In this document: positions 53,784-62,274 of the stretch, one piece after another
How the letters are laid out: every line of letters begins with the position of its first letter
Position numbering within the stretch: the stretch's first letter is position 1
DNA from: Puia sp.
GTDB lineage: Bacteria > Bacteroidota > Bacteroidia > Chitinophagales > Chitinophagaceae
DNA: 64,000 nucleotides
Direction: 5' to 3'
Assembly (NCBI GenBank): GCA_031292515.1
Contig: JARLGZ010000034.1
Location: forward strand, 62,001-126,000
Notes under the pieces: generated by a model
What the model saw: the letters and a program-made list of their open reading frames with translations, nothing else
Database searches by the model: none
What the model was told of the DNA's origin: nothing
Position numbers and translations under genes: made by a program

Positions 53784-54779
53784 ATGAGGAAGCTTAGCAC
53801 CGTACTCCTGCTAACATTGGTAAGTATTTCTTTCGCCCACGCCCAAATCTCCATCCAGCAGATGCGGGACGAATCCGACCGGTCGGTCAAAAAAGACCCC
53901 TCGGACACCCTGCCCCGGAAATGGAAAACAGGAGGTCTTTATAACCTGAATTTTACACAGGCCGCCTTGAGCAATTGGTCCGCCGGTGGCGACAAATCGG
54001 CGATCTCTCTCTCGACCCTGCTGAGCATGTACGCCTTTTACCAGGAAGGCAAGAATTCCTGGGACAATACCCTGGACATGGTCTACGGGCTGGTCAGCAC
54101 GACCAGCCTGGGAACCCGCAAATCGGATGACCGCATCGACCTGCTCTCGAAATATGGTTATGACCTCGGTAAAAAACTATTTTTCAGCGGACTGTTCAAC
54201 TTCCGGAGCCAATTCACAAAAGGATACTCCTACCCGGACGCCAATACAAAAGTCCTGACCTCCAACTTCGCCGCACCCGCCTATGTGATCTTCTCCCTGG
54301 GGATGGACTACAAACCCGACAACCACCATTTTTCGCTATTCGTCTCCCCGGCCACGGCGCGATGGGTGATCGTAAACAATGATTCCCTGGCAAAGACCTC
54401 CGCATATGGAGTGGACTCCGGGAAACACTCCCGGTTCGAGTTCGGAGCCTTCTCTTCCATCACCTACAACACCGTGATCAGCAAATCGACGACCTATAAA
54501 TCCCGGCTCGACCTGTTCTCCAACTATTTACGCCGCCCGCAGGACGTTAGCATCTACTGGACAAATATCCTGGCGGTGAAGGTCACCCGCCTCATCAGCA
54601 TGAGCCTTTCGCTCGACATGATCTATGACAACGACATCAAATCAGTACACGAAAACGGAACACAGGGAGGCCCCGCCCTCCAATTGAAAGAAGTCATGGG
54701 GATCGGACTGGCCTATAAGTTTGATAATAAGAAAAAGCTGCCGCCAAAACCGCCCGCGACCTATAACCCTCCCGAATGA
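53784..54779 (+). CDS. DUF3078 exported protein
   Basis: A signal peptide (MRKLSTVLLLTLVSISFAHAQ) precedes a 310-residue mature protein. WKTGGLYNLNFTQAALSNWSAGGDKSAISLSTLLS at about residue 47 is the DUF3078 signature, followed by repeated strands with aromatic ends (DNTLDMVYGLVSTTSLGTRKSDDRIDLLSKYGYDLGKKLFFSGLFNFRSQF), which fits an outer-membrane beta-barrel. It ends in a Pro-rich tail (KKLPPKPPATYNPPE). Function is not known. It lies 68 bp after the truncated cyclase. Confidence 0.85.
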   Translation: MRKLSTVLLLTLVSISFAHAQISIQQMRDESDRSVKKDPSDTLPRKWKTGGLYNLNFTQAALSNWSAGGDKSAISLSTLLSMYAFYQEGKNSWDNTLDMVYGLVSTTSLGTRKSDDRIDLLSKYGYDLGKKLFFSGLFNFRSQFTKGYSYPDANTKVLTSNFAAPAYVIFSLGMDYKPDNHHFSLFVSPATARWVIVNNDSLAKTSAYGVDSGKHSRFEFGAFSSITYNTVISKSTTYKSRLDLFSNYLRRPQDVSIYWTNILAVKVTRLISMSLSLDMIYDNDIKSVHENGTQGGPALQLKEVMGIGLAYKFDNKKKLPPKPPATYNPPE

Positions 54780-54880
54780 ATGGCTCCGAACACCTCTCCC
54801 GAATCAACGTCCGCGAATAACCCCTCCCAAATAACCGCCCCGGATCACCCTTCCGAATAACCGGCTATTACGAGGACCAG
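54780..54880. repeat. Degenerate short repeats after the DUF3078 stop
   Basis: Several decayed copies of a unit of about 10-13 bp around CCCGAATAACC (for example CCCGAATCAACG, GCGAATAACCCC, CCAAATAACCG, CCGAATAACCGG) lie just beyond the stop codon. It resembles the decayed repeats at 4452-4506 and 5510-5700. Confidence 0.5.
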
Positions 54881-54946
54881 CCGGGACAGCCACACAATTT
54901 AACGCCCCCGATCCGCGTTTAAGAGACCGTACCCTAATGCCAACCG

Positions 54947-55462
54947 ATGAAAAAACATCTTTTCACCGCCCTGACCCTGCTGGCCTGTTCAGGTTCCTGC
55001 ACCAAGAACGGCGTTTCCCCCTACGACCCCTCCAATTACTACATCATGGCTACTGTCGACGGCAACAGAATGCTCTTTAACTCATTGATGAGCGCCGACA
55101 CCACCCGGTACGGCACGATTTCCATTACCGGCTTTGCTGATACCACGACCTATTCCCCTTATATCCACATCACCCTGAGAGGAAATCCTCCCCTTAAAAA
55201 AGGAGACTATCCTTGTCTGTCGGCTCCCGATTTTAATTCGGGTATCCTGGGGTATGCGAACTGGCCCGGGCAGATATTACAAGACTATACAAGCTATGAC
55301 GACACAGTTTCGGTGACGGACATCAATACAATCACCGTCAGCGGGACTTTCCGGGGCACCGTCAACTACTATGCGCCGAACTACAGCAACGGAACCTATT
55401 TTCTCGACTCCACGAAGGCAATCACAAACGGAGTATTCTACCTGCCCCTGGGAAGAAACTAA
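54947..55462 (+). CDS. Small lipoprotein of unknown function
   Basis: The 171-residue protein has a lipoprotein-like signal (MKKHLFTALTLLACSGSCTKNG; lipobox candidates at C14 and C18). The mature region is beta-rich (YYIMATVDGNRMLFNSLMSADTTRYGTISITGFAD..., then DTVSVTDINTITVSGTFRGTVNYY). The plan V.A.VDG....F....... and later I.V.GTF.G.. is shared with a family of small Bacteroidota lipoproteins; the gene at 56617 looks like a distant relative. No function is known. Confidence 0.65.
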   Translation: MKKHLFTALTLLACSGSCTKNGVSPYDPSNYYIMATVDGNRMLFNSLMSADTTRYGTISITGFADTTTYSPYIHITLRGNPPLKKGDYPCLSAPDFNSGILGYANWPGQILQDYTSYDDTVSVTDINTITVSGTFRGTVNYYAPNYSNGTYFLDSTKAITNGVFYLPLGRN

Positions 55463-55507
55463 AACCCGACTCCTTTTGACAGAGAGCCATGACATCAGGA
55501 ACCGATA

Positions 55508-56542
55508 CTATTTTTTCCCGGGGAGAAGCTTCTCAAACCGGATCCGCTCGTTTTCATAAACGACAAAACCGGTGACTTTGCCGGCCGCGTTCCTGCTGAA
55601 CCGGATATCGACGGGGAGGTTTCCCTGTATGAAAAAAATATTATCGGATGCATGCTTCAGTTCGAAGGCCTCTTTGCTCCTGACCGTCGCCCGGAGCTTA
55701 CCATCATCGACACTGATGACAACCGTATCCAGCTGCCCACTTTCATGAGCAGTGTACGTTCCCGTATACTGCTTCAACACACCCGCATCGACCGGGCTCT
55801 CCGGGTAACTGAACTTCGTCTTCGTCAACATCCACTGGTACAAGCTATCATTCTCGTAGGTCACCGTCCAGCTATTATGTCCCAGTTCCGGGTATACCGT
55901 AAAACGCACGGACGGGTTGTAGCGGCGCAAAGCCTCCACCATCTCGCGGTCACGCGCGATCGGCACCGTACTGTCCTTCCCGCCATGAAAACACCATACC
56001 GGCATATTCCGGAGCTTCCAGATATCCGCCGTATCCCCTCCGCCGCAGATCGGTACGACCGCCGCAAATTCCTCGGGATGTTTGATGGCCAGGGCCCAGG
56101 CGCCAAATCCACCCATGCTCAGGCCGGTGAGATAGATACGGTCTGCGTCTACACGGTAACGGCGCTTACACTCCTGTAACAGGAAATAGAGATCCTCGGT
56201 CTGCCATCCTAAACGGGCTTCAGGCGCCTGCGGAGAAACGACTATAAAAGGAAGTTTTTTGCCCTGCTCGATCAGTTTCGGAGGGCCATGTACTTTGACT
56301 TTTTCCAGGTCGGCACCACTCTCCCCGCTGCCATGCAGAAAAAGTATCAGCGGCCATTTTTTTACAGTATCGTCCTTATACCCGTCCGGAAGAGCCAGCA
56401 GATAATCGACGGGCCTCACCACTTCCTCGTGTGTCTGCTGGGCGGCAGCCCGGAAGAACAGAACGAAAGCTATCAAAAAAACAAACAGGAACCGGGGCCT
56501 AACGACATCGGTTGAGCGGCTCATACTGATTTTCTTATGCAT
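55508..56542 (-). CDS. Exported alpha/beta-hydrolase (esterase/PHB-depolymerase-like)
   Basis: An N-terminal hydrophobic signal anchor precedes a hydrolase domain: WPLILFLHGSGESG (oxyanion region), GLSMGGFGAWALA with nucleophile S142, HGGKDSTVPI with D190 and ELGHNSW with H222. This is a full catalytic triad in the order typical of dienelactone-hydrolase/depolymerase-type esterases. The C-terminal 85 residues (DAGVLKQYTGTYTAHESGQLDTVVISVDDGKLRATVRSK...) form a second beta-rich domain like those found after some serine hydrolases and beta-lactamase-like enzymes. The natural ester is unknown. It converges with the 54947 gene. Confidence 0.82.
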   Translation of the reverse strand: MHKKISMSRSTDVVRPRFLFVFLIAFVLFFRAAAQQTHEEVVRPVDYLLALPDGYKDDTVKKWPLILFLHGSGESGADLEKVKVHGPPKLIEQGKKLPFIVVSPQAPEARLGWQTEDLYFLLQECKRRYRVDADRIYLTGLSMGGFGAWALAIKHPEEFAAVVPICGGGDTADIWKLRNMPVWCFHGGKDSTVPIARDREMVEALRRYNPSVRFTVYPELGHNSWTVTYENDSLYQWMLTKTKFSYPESPVDAGVLKQYTGTYTAHESGQLDTVVISVDDGKLRATVRSKEAFELKHASDNIFFIQGNLPVDIRFSRNAAGKVTGFVVYENERIRFEKLLPGKK

Positions 56543-56616
56543 AGGAGGCAGGAGTTGGTTTTATCCCCGCTTCAAGATACAGATTTTACAGGGAACTAAA
56601 TCCTCCCCGCCTGATT

Positions 56617-56994
56617 TCATGCGATGCCTGTCTGATACACATGGTTACCGCCCTCCGTAAAATCCATATAATTGGCCCAGACGGGATTACTGTCCGAATA
56701 ACTTCCCGGTGGTATCGTCCCTGGCTGATTCGCGATCTTGTTGACACCTGGCCCGATCTGCTCAGAGCTAACGGTAGAGTCGGCGTAAGCCACTATGAAC
56801 ATGGAAACATCCGCGCTCTCACTATACCTGCCGTAGGAGTAATAGCCGAAGGTCTTTTTGACCCCATCGATGGTACATGTGACGTGGAAGCCGGTATCGT
56901 TCAAAGATTGATTCTGTATCGAGGAACTACCCGTCTTGCTGCAGGATGAAAAGAGGCCAATCACTAAACAAAGACCAATAAAGGCATTTTTCAT
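56617..56994 (-). CDS. Small lipoprotein of unknown function
   Basis: The 125-residue protein begins MKNAFIGLCLVIGLFSSCSKTG, a lipoprotein signal with cysteine near residue 18. The mature part (FHVTCTIDGVKKTFGYYSYGRYSESADVSMFIVAYADST) resembles the gene at 54947 in its VDG-type start and strand order. It stops early (GGNHVYQTGIA) compared with that relative, missing the last strand pair. It could be a shortened paralogue. No function is known. Confidence 0.55.
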   Translation of the reverse strand: MKNAFIGLCLVIGLFSSCSKTGSSSIQNQSLNDTGFHVTCTIDGVKKTFGYYSYGRYSESADVSMFIVAYADSTVSSEQIGPGVNKIANQPGTIPPGSYSDSNPVWANYMDFTEGGNHVYQTGIA

Positions 56995-57072
56995 AGGTAA
57001 GGTGTTTTACTTAGGAGTTAAAAATAGAAACGCCGCAAATATGTTCATTATTGCAAGGGGCAGAACCACACA

Positions 57073-57120
57073 CACACTAAGAATCATACACATTAAGAAT
57101 CATACACATTAAAAATCGAA
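57073..57120. repeat. Tandem 16-bp units upstream of the 57246 gene
   Basis: CACACTAAGAATCATA, CACATTAAGAATCATA and CACATTAAAAATCG follow each other. The first two copies differ at a single base and the third is decayed. They lie about 130 bp before the start of the 57246-59036 gene. Confidence 0.7.
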
Positions 57121-57245
57121 TACATATCAAATAATCGCATAGACGATCTGGTTACCCATTCGAAAATAAATCCTGCTAAATACCGTTTTATCGTCACTCC
57201 TATACTTTTCACAATCTTGGAAACCTGTTTAACCAACTGATCACT

Positions 57246-59036
57246 ATGAAATCTCCACGCCAACTGGTCGCCCTGTCATTCCTGCTGCTTGCAGTATTCT
57301 ACGCCTGCAGGAAAAACAATACCGAAAACCACACTGCCCAGCCGACACCGGTAATACCCGATCTAACGGCGAGTATCAGCGCTTCCGTCGCCGGTTTTGT
57401 TACCGATGAGACGGGTAACCCCATCGCCTTTGCGCAGGTCCTGGCCGGCGACAAACAGACCATGACCGATGAATATGGTTATTTTGGGATCGCCGGCGCC
57501 CTCCTCGCAAAAACGGCCGGTCTCGTCAAAGTCTCGAAAACAGGGCTTTTTAATGGGTATAAGACCTTTATCCCCCAGGCGGGCAAGGAGACCTTTGTCC
57601 GCGTCAAACTGCTGGCAAAGACCGAAATCGGCGTGGTAGACGCCGCTGCCGGCGGAACGGCCTCCACCACCGACGGCGCGCAGGTGGCCTTACCCGCAAA
57701 CGGCGTGGTGCTGGCAATAGGATCCTCTCCTTATACGGGACCGGTACACATCAGCGCCCGCTGGATAGACCCGTCGGATAATAGCGACAACCAGCTCGGC
57801 ATGCCCGGCGACTCAAGGGGAACAGACAGCGCCGGCTACCTGAAAGGGCTTCAGTCTTATTCCACCCTGGCAGTCGAACTGACCGGCAACAACGGGCAAC
57901 TGCTGCAGATCGCCCCGGGAAAAACCGCTACCCTCACCACTCCCATCCCATCGCCCCTATCCGCCCGGGCGCCGGCATCCCTTTCCTTGTGGTCTCTGAA
58001 CGACAGCAGCGGACTGTGGAAACAGGAGAGCACGGCCGTAAAAACAGGCAACTCCTACACGGGGACGGTGTCTCATTTTTCTTTTTGGGATGACGCCATC
58101 GGAGCGCCCTTGGTAAATTTTACCGCCAGGATCCTCGACGCAGCCTCCCAGCCCCTGACAAATGTTCCCGTCAGCATCACCCTCGCCAATATGCCCCAGA
58201 ATGCGGGCTATGGCCGCTACGGCTATACCGACGCAAATGGCATCGTCACCGGCGAAGTCTTTGCCAACGCCAACCTGGTACTAAATGTCCTGACTACCTG
58301 TTCGCTGCCGGCCTACTCGCATCCCTTCACGACAACCGCCGCCGATATCGATCTGGGCACCCTGACGGGGGACCTGGGACAAAACGAAGTCACCATCAAA
58401 GGGACGGTCACCAATTGCAGCAACCAGCCGGTTACCAGCGGTTTTGTGCAGACCTATGACAATGGATTTTATAACAGGATCCCCATCAGCAACGGAGCTT
58501 TCAACTTTACAGGCCTGGCCTGTACGAACACATCCGCGCAGATCGTCGTCGTTGACAATGGATCTAACCAGCAGAACACCCCGGTAACAATCACCTTTGT
58601 CCCTGGCCTCAACGACCTGGGCGCACTCACGGCCTGCGGGGTCAGCACGATGGGCAGCGCCACTTACACCATCGACGGTGTCTCCACAACCCTTATCGAA
58701 CCCACCGATACGATCGACGCGTATTTTCTGACGACGGCGAATATTACCGCGACCCAGATCCTCACCGCCAGCGGACATCCGAACACGGACCAGCAGCTCT
58801 CCTTTCAATTCGACGGGGGAACCGATACCGGTGTCGCTCATCACTTCTCGGCTGTATATTCAAACGGGTTCCCGGGCGGCAGCGCCTCCTGGCCGGTTCC
58901 GGTGCCGGTACATATCTCGTCTTATGGAAAAATCGGCGACTTTGTGAGCGGAGATATCAATTGTAATCTTATAGACGCGAACAACACGGCCATCCATACA
59001 TTCGTTTGCACTTTTCGGGTGAGACGGTTTAACTGA
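57246..59036 (+). CDS. Surface lipoprotein with carboxypeptidase-regulatory-like domain
   Basis: MKSPRQLVALSFLLLAVFYACRKNN has a lipobox with the acylated cysteine at residue 21. Residues 45-120 form a carboxypeptidase-D regulatory-like domain (SVAGFVTDETGNPIAFAQVLAGDKQTMTDEYGYFGI). The rest (to residue 596) is Thr/Ala/Gly-rich beta structure: an NLGMPGDSRGTDS-like segment and LSLWSLNDSSGLWKQES are typical of the large Bacteroidota surface lipoprotein group, followed by a repeat of the same Ig-like type (VTIKGTVTNCSNQPVTSGFVQTYDN). No enzyme motif is present. Role in attachment or ligand binding is a guess. Confidence 0.7.
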   Translation: MKSPRQLVALSFLLLAVFYACRKNNTENHTAQPTPVIPDLTASISASVAGFVTDETGNPIAFAQVLAGDKQTMTDEYGYFGIAGALLAKTAGLVKVSKTGLFNGYKTFIPQAGKETFVRVKLLAKTEIGVVDAAAGGTASTTDGAQVALPANGVVLAIGSSPYTGPVHISARWIDPSDNSDNQLGMPGDSRGTDSAGYLKGLQSYSTLAVELTGNNGQLLQIAPGKTATLTTPIPSPLSARAPASLSLWSLNDSSGLWKQESTAVKTGNSYTGTVSHFSFWDDAIGAPLVNFTARILDAASQPLTNVPVSITLANMPQNAGYGRYGYTDANGIVTGEVFANANLVLNVLTTCSLPAYSHPFTTTAADIDLGTLTGDLGQNEVTIKGTVTNCSNQPVTSGFVQTYDNGFYNRIPISNGAFNFTGLACTNTSAQIVVVDNGSNQQNTPVTITFVPGLNDLGALTACGVSTMGSATYTIDGVSTTLIEPTDTIDAYFLTTANITATQILTASGHPNTDQQLSFQFDGGTDTGVAHHFSAVYSNGFPGGSASWPVPVPVHISSYGKIGDFVSGDINCNLIDANNTAIHTFVCTFRVRRFN

Positions 59037-59212
59037 CGAGAACGTATCGACCTCGATTGCAGCAGCCAGGTGCTCCTCCAAACCGGAAGTCATTGTCCCG
59101 TTTAGAGGTAGCCATCGGCGTAAAAGTCTCGCGATGATCAACGTCTCCGGCCGGATCTTCTCCGGCAGGTAACCCGTGGATCTATTTAGGAAATGCTTAA
59201 CGTTCCATCGGC

Positions 59213-59220
59213 TATTTTTG
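59213..59220 (+). promoter_or_regulatory. -7 element for the 59263 gene
   Basis: TATTTTTG matches TAnnTTTG exactly and lies 43 bp upstream of the ATG at 59263. Because it is downstream of the GTG at 59176, it supports the shorter reading frame. Confidence 0.5.
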
Positions 59221-59262
59221 GTCCTCCTGCTGACCTTCACCCGGCCCCAAACCTTATGCGCC

Positions 59263-60003
59263 ATGAGAAAAAATTCAGGCTGTCTGCTCCCGTCCTCATC
59301 CACGCTCCCTTTCCCATCTACGCTCCCTTTCCCATTTCTGCGCTCGCTCCCATTCCCATCCTCATTGCGCCGCCGGCCGTCATTCCCGTTCCTGTCCCTG
59401 GTTGTTTTCCCTTTGCTATTGCTGTCGTCCCGGCTATCGGCACAGGATAAATTTCACGGCGGGATCGGCATGACGGGGGGAACGTTTAATGCTTCAAAAA
59501 GTGTCTCGGGCGCACTATCCATTTTTCTCGAAAGGGATATTTTACAAAGGGACAACGCTTCCCTGAGCCTGTGCAGCCGCCTGGAATTCGGCCTCCAGGA
59601 TAAGACGAATACCGGCCTCGAGGTCCCCGCCATTTGCGCGATCGCATTCATTGTCGGAGGGCTGGGAAACAATTCAAATGTATGGAATGGCAATATACAG
59701 GCCGATCCCTTTGTAGAAATTCCCCTGTCCCTTCACTATAATTTTGGGTGGGGCTCAGGCGACTACACCGCTAAGACAACCGGCTTCTACCTGGGCGCCG
59801 GCATGAACTATATCGTCGCCGACTACTCGGACACCGCCGGCAACGCACAGAAGAATTCCTTTTTCGGCTGCAAACTGGATGGCGGTATCCGCTTTCACAA
59901 AAGATGGGACATCAACCTGTCGAATACCATCCCCCTGAAATCCATCGGGCAAATCCGCCGGCCCCTATTCCTTGAACTCACGATATCGGCCTATTTTCGA
60001 TGA
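59263..60003 (+). CDS. Outer-membrane beta-barrel protein with repeat-rich N-terminus
   Basis: I chose the ATG at 59263 (246 residues) because the -7 element at 59213 lies inside the longer frame that starts at GTG 59176. Residues 1-60 contain a Pro/Phe/Ser-rich repeat (LPFPSTLPFPFLRSLPFPS) encoded by a decayed 18-bp DNA repeat (about 59301-59370), followed by the hydrophobic signal FLSLVVFPLLLLSSRLSAQD. The mature protein is a small barrel: FHGGIGMTGGTFNASKSVSGALSIFLERDIL, YLGAGMNYIVADYSD, GCKLDGGIRFHKRWDINLSNTIPLK and a final aromatic strand. No family name is certain. Confidence 0.65.
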   Translation: MRKNSGCLLPSSSTLPFPSTLPFPFLRSLPFPSSLRRRPSFPFLSLVVFPLLLLSSRLSAQDKFHGGIGMTGGTFNASKSVSGALSIFLERDILQRDNASLSLCSRLEFGLQDKTNTGLEVPAICAIAFIVGGLGNNSNVWNGNIQADPFVEIPLSLHYNFGWGSGDYTAKTTGFYLGAGMNYIVADYSDTAGNAQKNSFFGCKLDGGIRFHKRWDINLSNTIPLKSIGQIRRPLFLELTISAYFR

Positions 60004-60050
60004 CCCCTTCCTGCCAGGAAGATTACTGCCGCAGGAAAGACTAATTCCAT

Positions 60051-61157
60051 TTACAATGGCTGGTGCCTGATCAACGCATCGATCAGATGCTGCACTTCGA
60101 CCGGCGGTTTTTCAACGACAAGATAAGACTGCAGGAACCCCGATCCGATTCCCCCCGGCCCTTTCTCTAAGCCACCCTCCTTTCCGGCATCCTCCCAGGT
60201 ATTGCTACCGTCATCGGCAACCTTTATCCGTCCCGGCCTCACGGTATAGTAACGCTTATACCCGCCCAGGGCCACCAGCACAGCCGTCTCATCCCAGCTC
60301 TTCCTCCCCATACGATCTTCCTCCACCTGCGGGATGCTGATCCGGAACACGTCTTTGACCGGGCTGTTTTGAATACTTTCGTCATGGATCAACGGCAGCC
60401 CACACCGGATATTCATCCCGATCTCAAATCCGCTGAACAGCACCCGCGAAGGCCAATGCGCAAATACATATTGAGAGGAACGGGCATCTCTGAAAACGTT
60501 AAATTCCTTCCCCGACGGGAACCTTCCGGCCATAGATACCAGCAACCGGACCTTCTTCCTGACCAGCTCCGGCCCGCTCAACGGGGAATATTCGTCCGGT
60601 CCCGAATGAAGAAGACCCGAGAGATTGGTCAGGAACCCCACCGTGACCACCACGACCCGGCCATCGTCCTGCCCAGCCAGTATCTTCCTGTACAGTCTCA
60701 CCGCATCCGGCGCCTCGCTGTTAAGCCTGATGGCATGCGGATAGCGCGCGAGAATGCTATCCGTCCAATGCTGAGAATCCCGCTGATCGACGGCATCCCC
60801 TTTTGGAACACCGATGGGAATGCCCGGCCGGTGAAAATAAGTGTTGAACAAATTGAGCACCGCCGCGACACCCTCGTATTTATTACTGGCCATCGTCGCA
60901 AGAATATCCGCCCTCCCGCTGTCCGCAAAAGCATGCAGCAGGGCGATGGCTCCCACATCATCATAATCGGGACCCATATCGGTATCGAATATAACCTTCA
61001 CCGGTCGGGGCTTCTCGACAACTGCTTCCAGTTGCTCCTGCACGCTCTTTGTACGATCCTGGGAAGAGGCGCCGCTACTCGTAAAGAGGCTTATAAAAAC
61101 AGGTATGCATCGAACGGCCATTCTTTTCGACAGGCTGACTATATTCTTCAACATCAT
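60051..61157 (-). CDS. Exported nucleoside hydrolase (IUNH family)
   Basis: Nucleoside hydrolases split ribonucleosides into base and ribose. The hallmark FDTDMGPDYDDVGAIALLHAFAD (residues 57-79) holds the Ca2+-binding aspartates D58, D60, D64 and D66/67. Other family regions are present: VVTVGFLTNLSGLLH near 167 and KSWDETAVLVAL near 290. A hydrophobic N-terminal segment (residues 15-32) makes periplasmic location likely. It lies 97 bp after the sugar permease on the same strand and ends the ribokinase-permease-hydrolase block, so ribose released in the periplasm could be taken up and phosphorylated by its neighbours. Confidence 0.9.
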   Translation of the reverse strand: MMLKNIVSLSKRMAVRCIPVFISLFTSSGASSQDRTKSVQEQLEAVVEKPRPVKVIFDTDMGPDYDDVGAIALLHAFADSGRADILATMASNKYEGVAAVLNLFNTYFHRPGIPIGVPKGDAVDQRDSQHWTDSILARYPHAIRLNSEAPDAVRLYRKILAGQDDGRVVVVTVGFLTNLSGLLHSGPDEYSPLSGPELVRKKVRLLVSMAGRFPSGKEFNVFRDARSSQYVFAHWPSRVLFSGFEIGMNIRCGLPLIHDESIQNSPVKDVFRISIPQVEEDRMGRKSWDETAVLVALGGYKRYYTVRPGRIKVADDGSNTWEDAGKEGGLEKGPGGIGSGFLQSYLVVEKPPVEVQHLIDALIRHQPL

Positions 61158-61254
61158 TTTTGTTTTTCAACCGAACCGGTTATTTTAAATTTCTCACAAT
61201 CCTGCGATACTCCCCCCGCATAGACCGATTCCAACTCCCCGGGAAACGCCGATG

Positions 61255-62274
61255 CTAACTGCCCGCATAGATGATCATCCCGATGCCCGCGATAAAACAG
61301 GCGAACATACCGGTAATAAGCAACCGTGTTTGAGAAGAAGCCGGCAAAAACTCCTTCCAGATGAATACTCCCCAGGCCGCGGCAACCAGCGTGGCCCCCT
61401 GGCCCAACCCGTAAGAGATCGCAGGCCCCGCCTTCCCCGACGCCAGCAGGTTCAGGGAATTGCCCAGCCCCCAGATCAGGCCTCCCAGCAACCCCACTCC
61501 ATGCGTTTTCAGGAGACCCGCAAAATAATCTCTATAAGATACGGGAGGCCCGCTCACAGGCCGGCGCATGAGGATCGTGTTGAACAGGAAATTGCTCACG
61601 AAAATACCAATGGAAAACACAAACACCGCCGAATATGGCGTCATCTTACCCGCGGCGGGATGATGAAAGTCGGACAGATCCATGGAAGCCGCGATAAACC
61701 GGTAGAAGAAAGACATCAGCACCCCCGCCGATACGGCTAGCAGGATGCCCTTCGAGCCCACCTTTTTGCTTACGCCCGAACGCCGGTATGCGGCCGCATT
61801 CAACAGGATCGCGACGATAATCAACGCCACCCCCCCAAAAAGCCAGTACGCATCCCCCCGCTGGTCGGCAATATAATTAAGCGAAACCCCCAGTACCAGC
61901 GCCATGCCGATTCCGATGGGGAAAGCGACCGCCATACCCGCCACGGAAATCGCCGCGGAAAACAGGATATTCGCCGCGTTGAAGAGTATGCCCCCCGTAA
62001 AGGCACTCCCCAGGCTGCCCCCCGCCGCCTGTTTGAGATCCGCAAGGAACCCCCTGCCCTCCGACCCGGTACTGCCCGCTGTCAAGCCAAAGAGAACCGA
62101 AAAAACAAGGATACCGATCACATAGTCCCAATAAAACAATTCAAAACGCCAGGCTTTGCTGGCGAGCTTCTGGGTATTGGCCCAGGAGCCCCAGCAGATC
62201 ATGGTGATCACACAAAAGAGAACGGCAGTCTGGTAACTTTCGACGATATACATACACGATAATTGACAATTCAT
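61255..62274 (-). CDS. GRP/RhaT-like sugar permease, probably ribose
   Basis: Starting at ATG 62274 the protein has 339 residues and about 10 membrane spans. The start overlaps the ribokinase stop as ATGA (62274-62271), a sign of translational coupling. TMICWGSWANTQKLASKAWRFELFYWDYVIGI is the characteristic start of the glucose/ribose permease (GRP) branch of the drug/metabolite transporter group, and FPIGIGMALVLGVSLNYI, GLIWGLGNSLNLLASGKAGPAISYGLGQGATLVAAAWGVFIWKEF complete the pattern. Ribose is the inferred substrate because of the flanking ribokinase and nucleoside hydrolase. A second ATG at 62253 is possible. Confidence 0.85.
   Translation of the reverse strand: MNCQLSCMYIVESYQTAVLFCVITMICWGSWANTQKLASKAWRFELFYWDYVIGILVFSVLFGLTAGSTGSEGRGFLADLKQAAGGSLGSAFTGGILFNAANILFSAAISVAGMAVAFPIGIGMALVLGVSLNYIADQRGDAYWLFGGVALIIVAILLNAAAYRRSGVSKKVGSKGILLAVSAGVLMSFFYRFIAASMDLSDFHHPAAGKMTPYSAVFVFSIGIFVSNFLFNTILMRRPVSGPPVSYRDYFAGLLKTHGVGLLGGLIWGLGNSLNLLASGKAGPAISYGLGQGATLVAAAWGVFIWKEFLPASSQTRLLITGMFACFIAGIGMIIYAGS

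Noticed and set aside
58860-59303. Minus-strand frame with GYLPEKIRPETLIIARLLRRW, protein-like in places
   Set aside because: Mostly antisense to the 57246 gene, no start context, no family match; kept only as a remote gene-remnant possibility.
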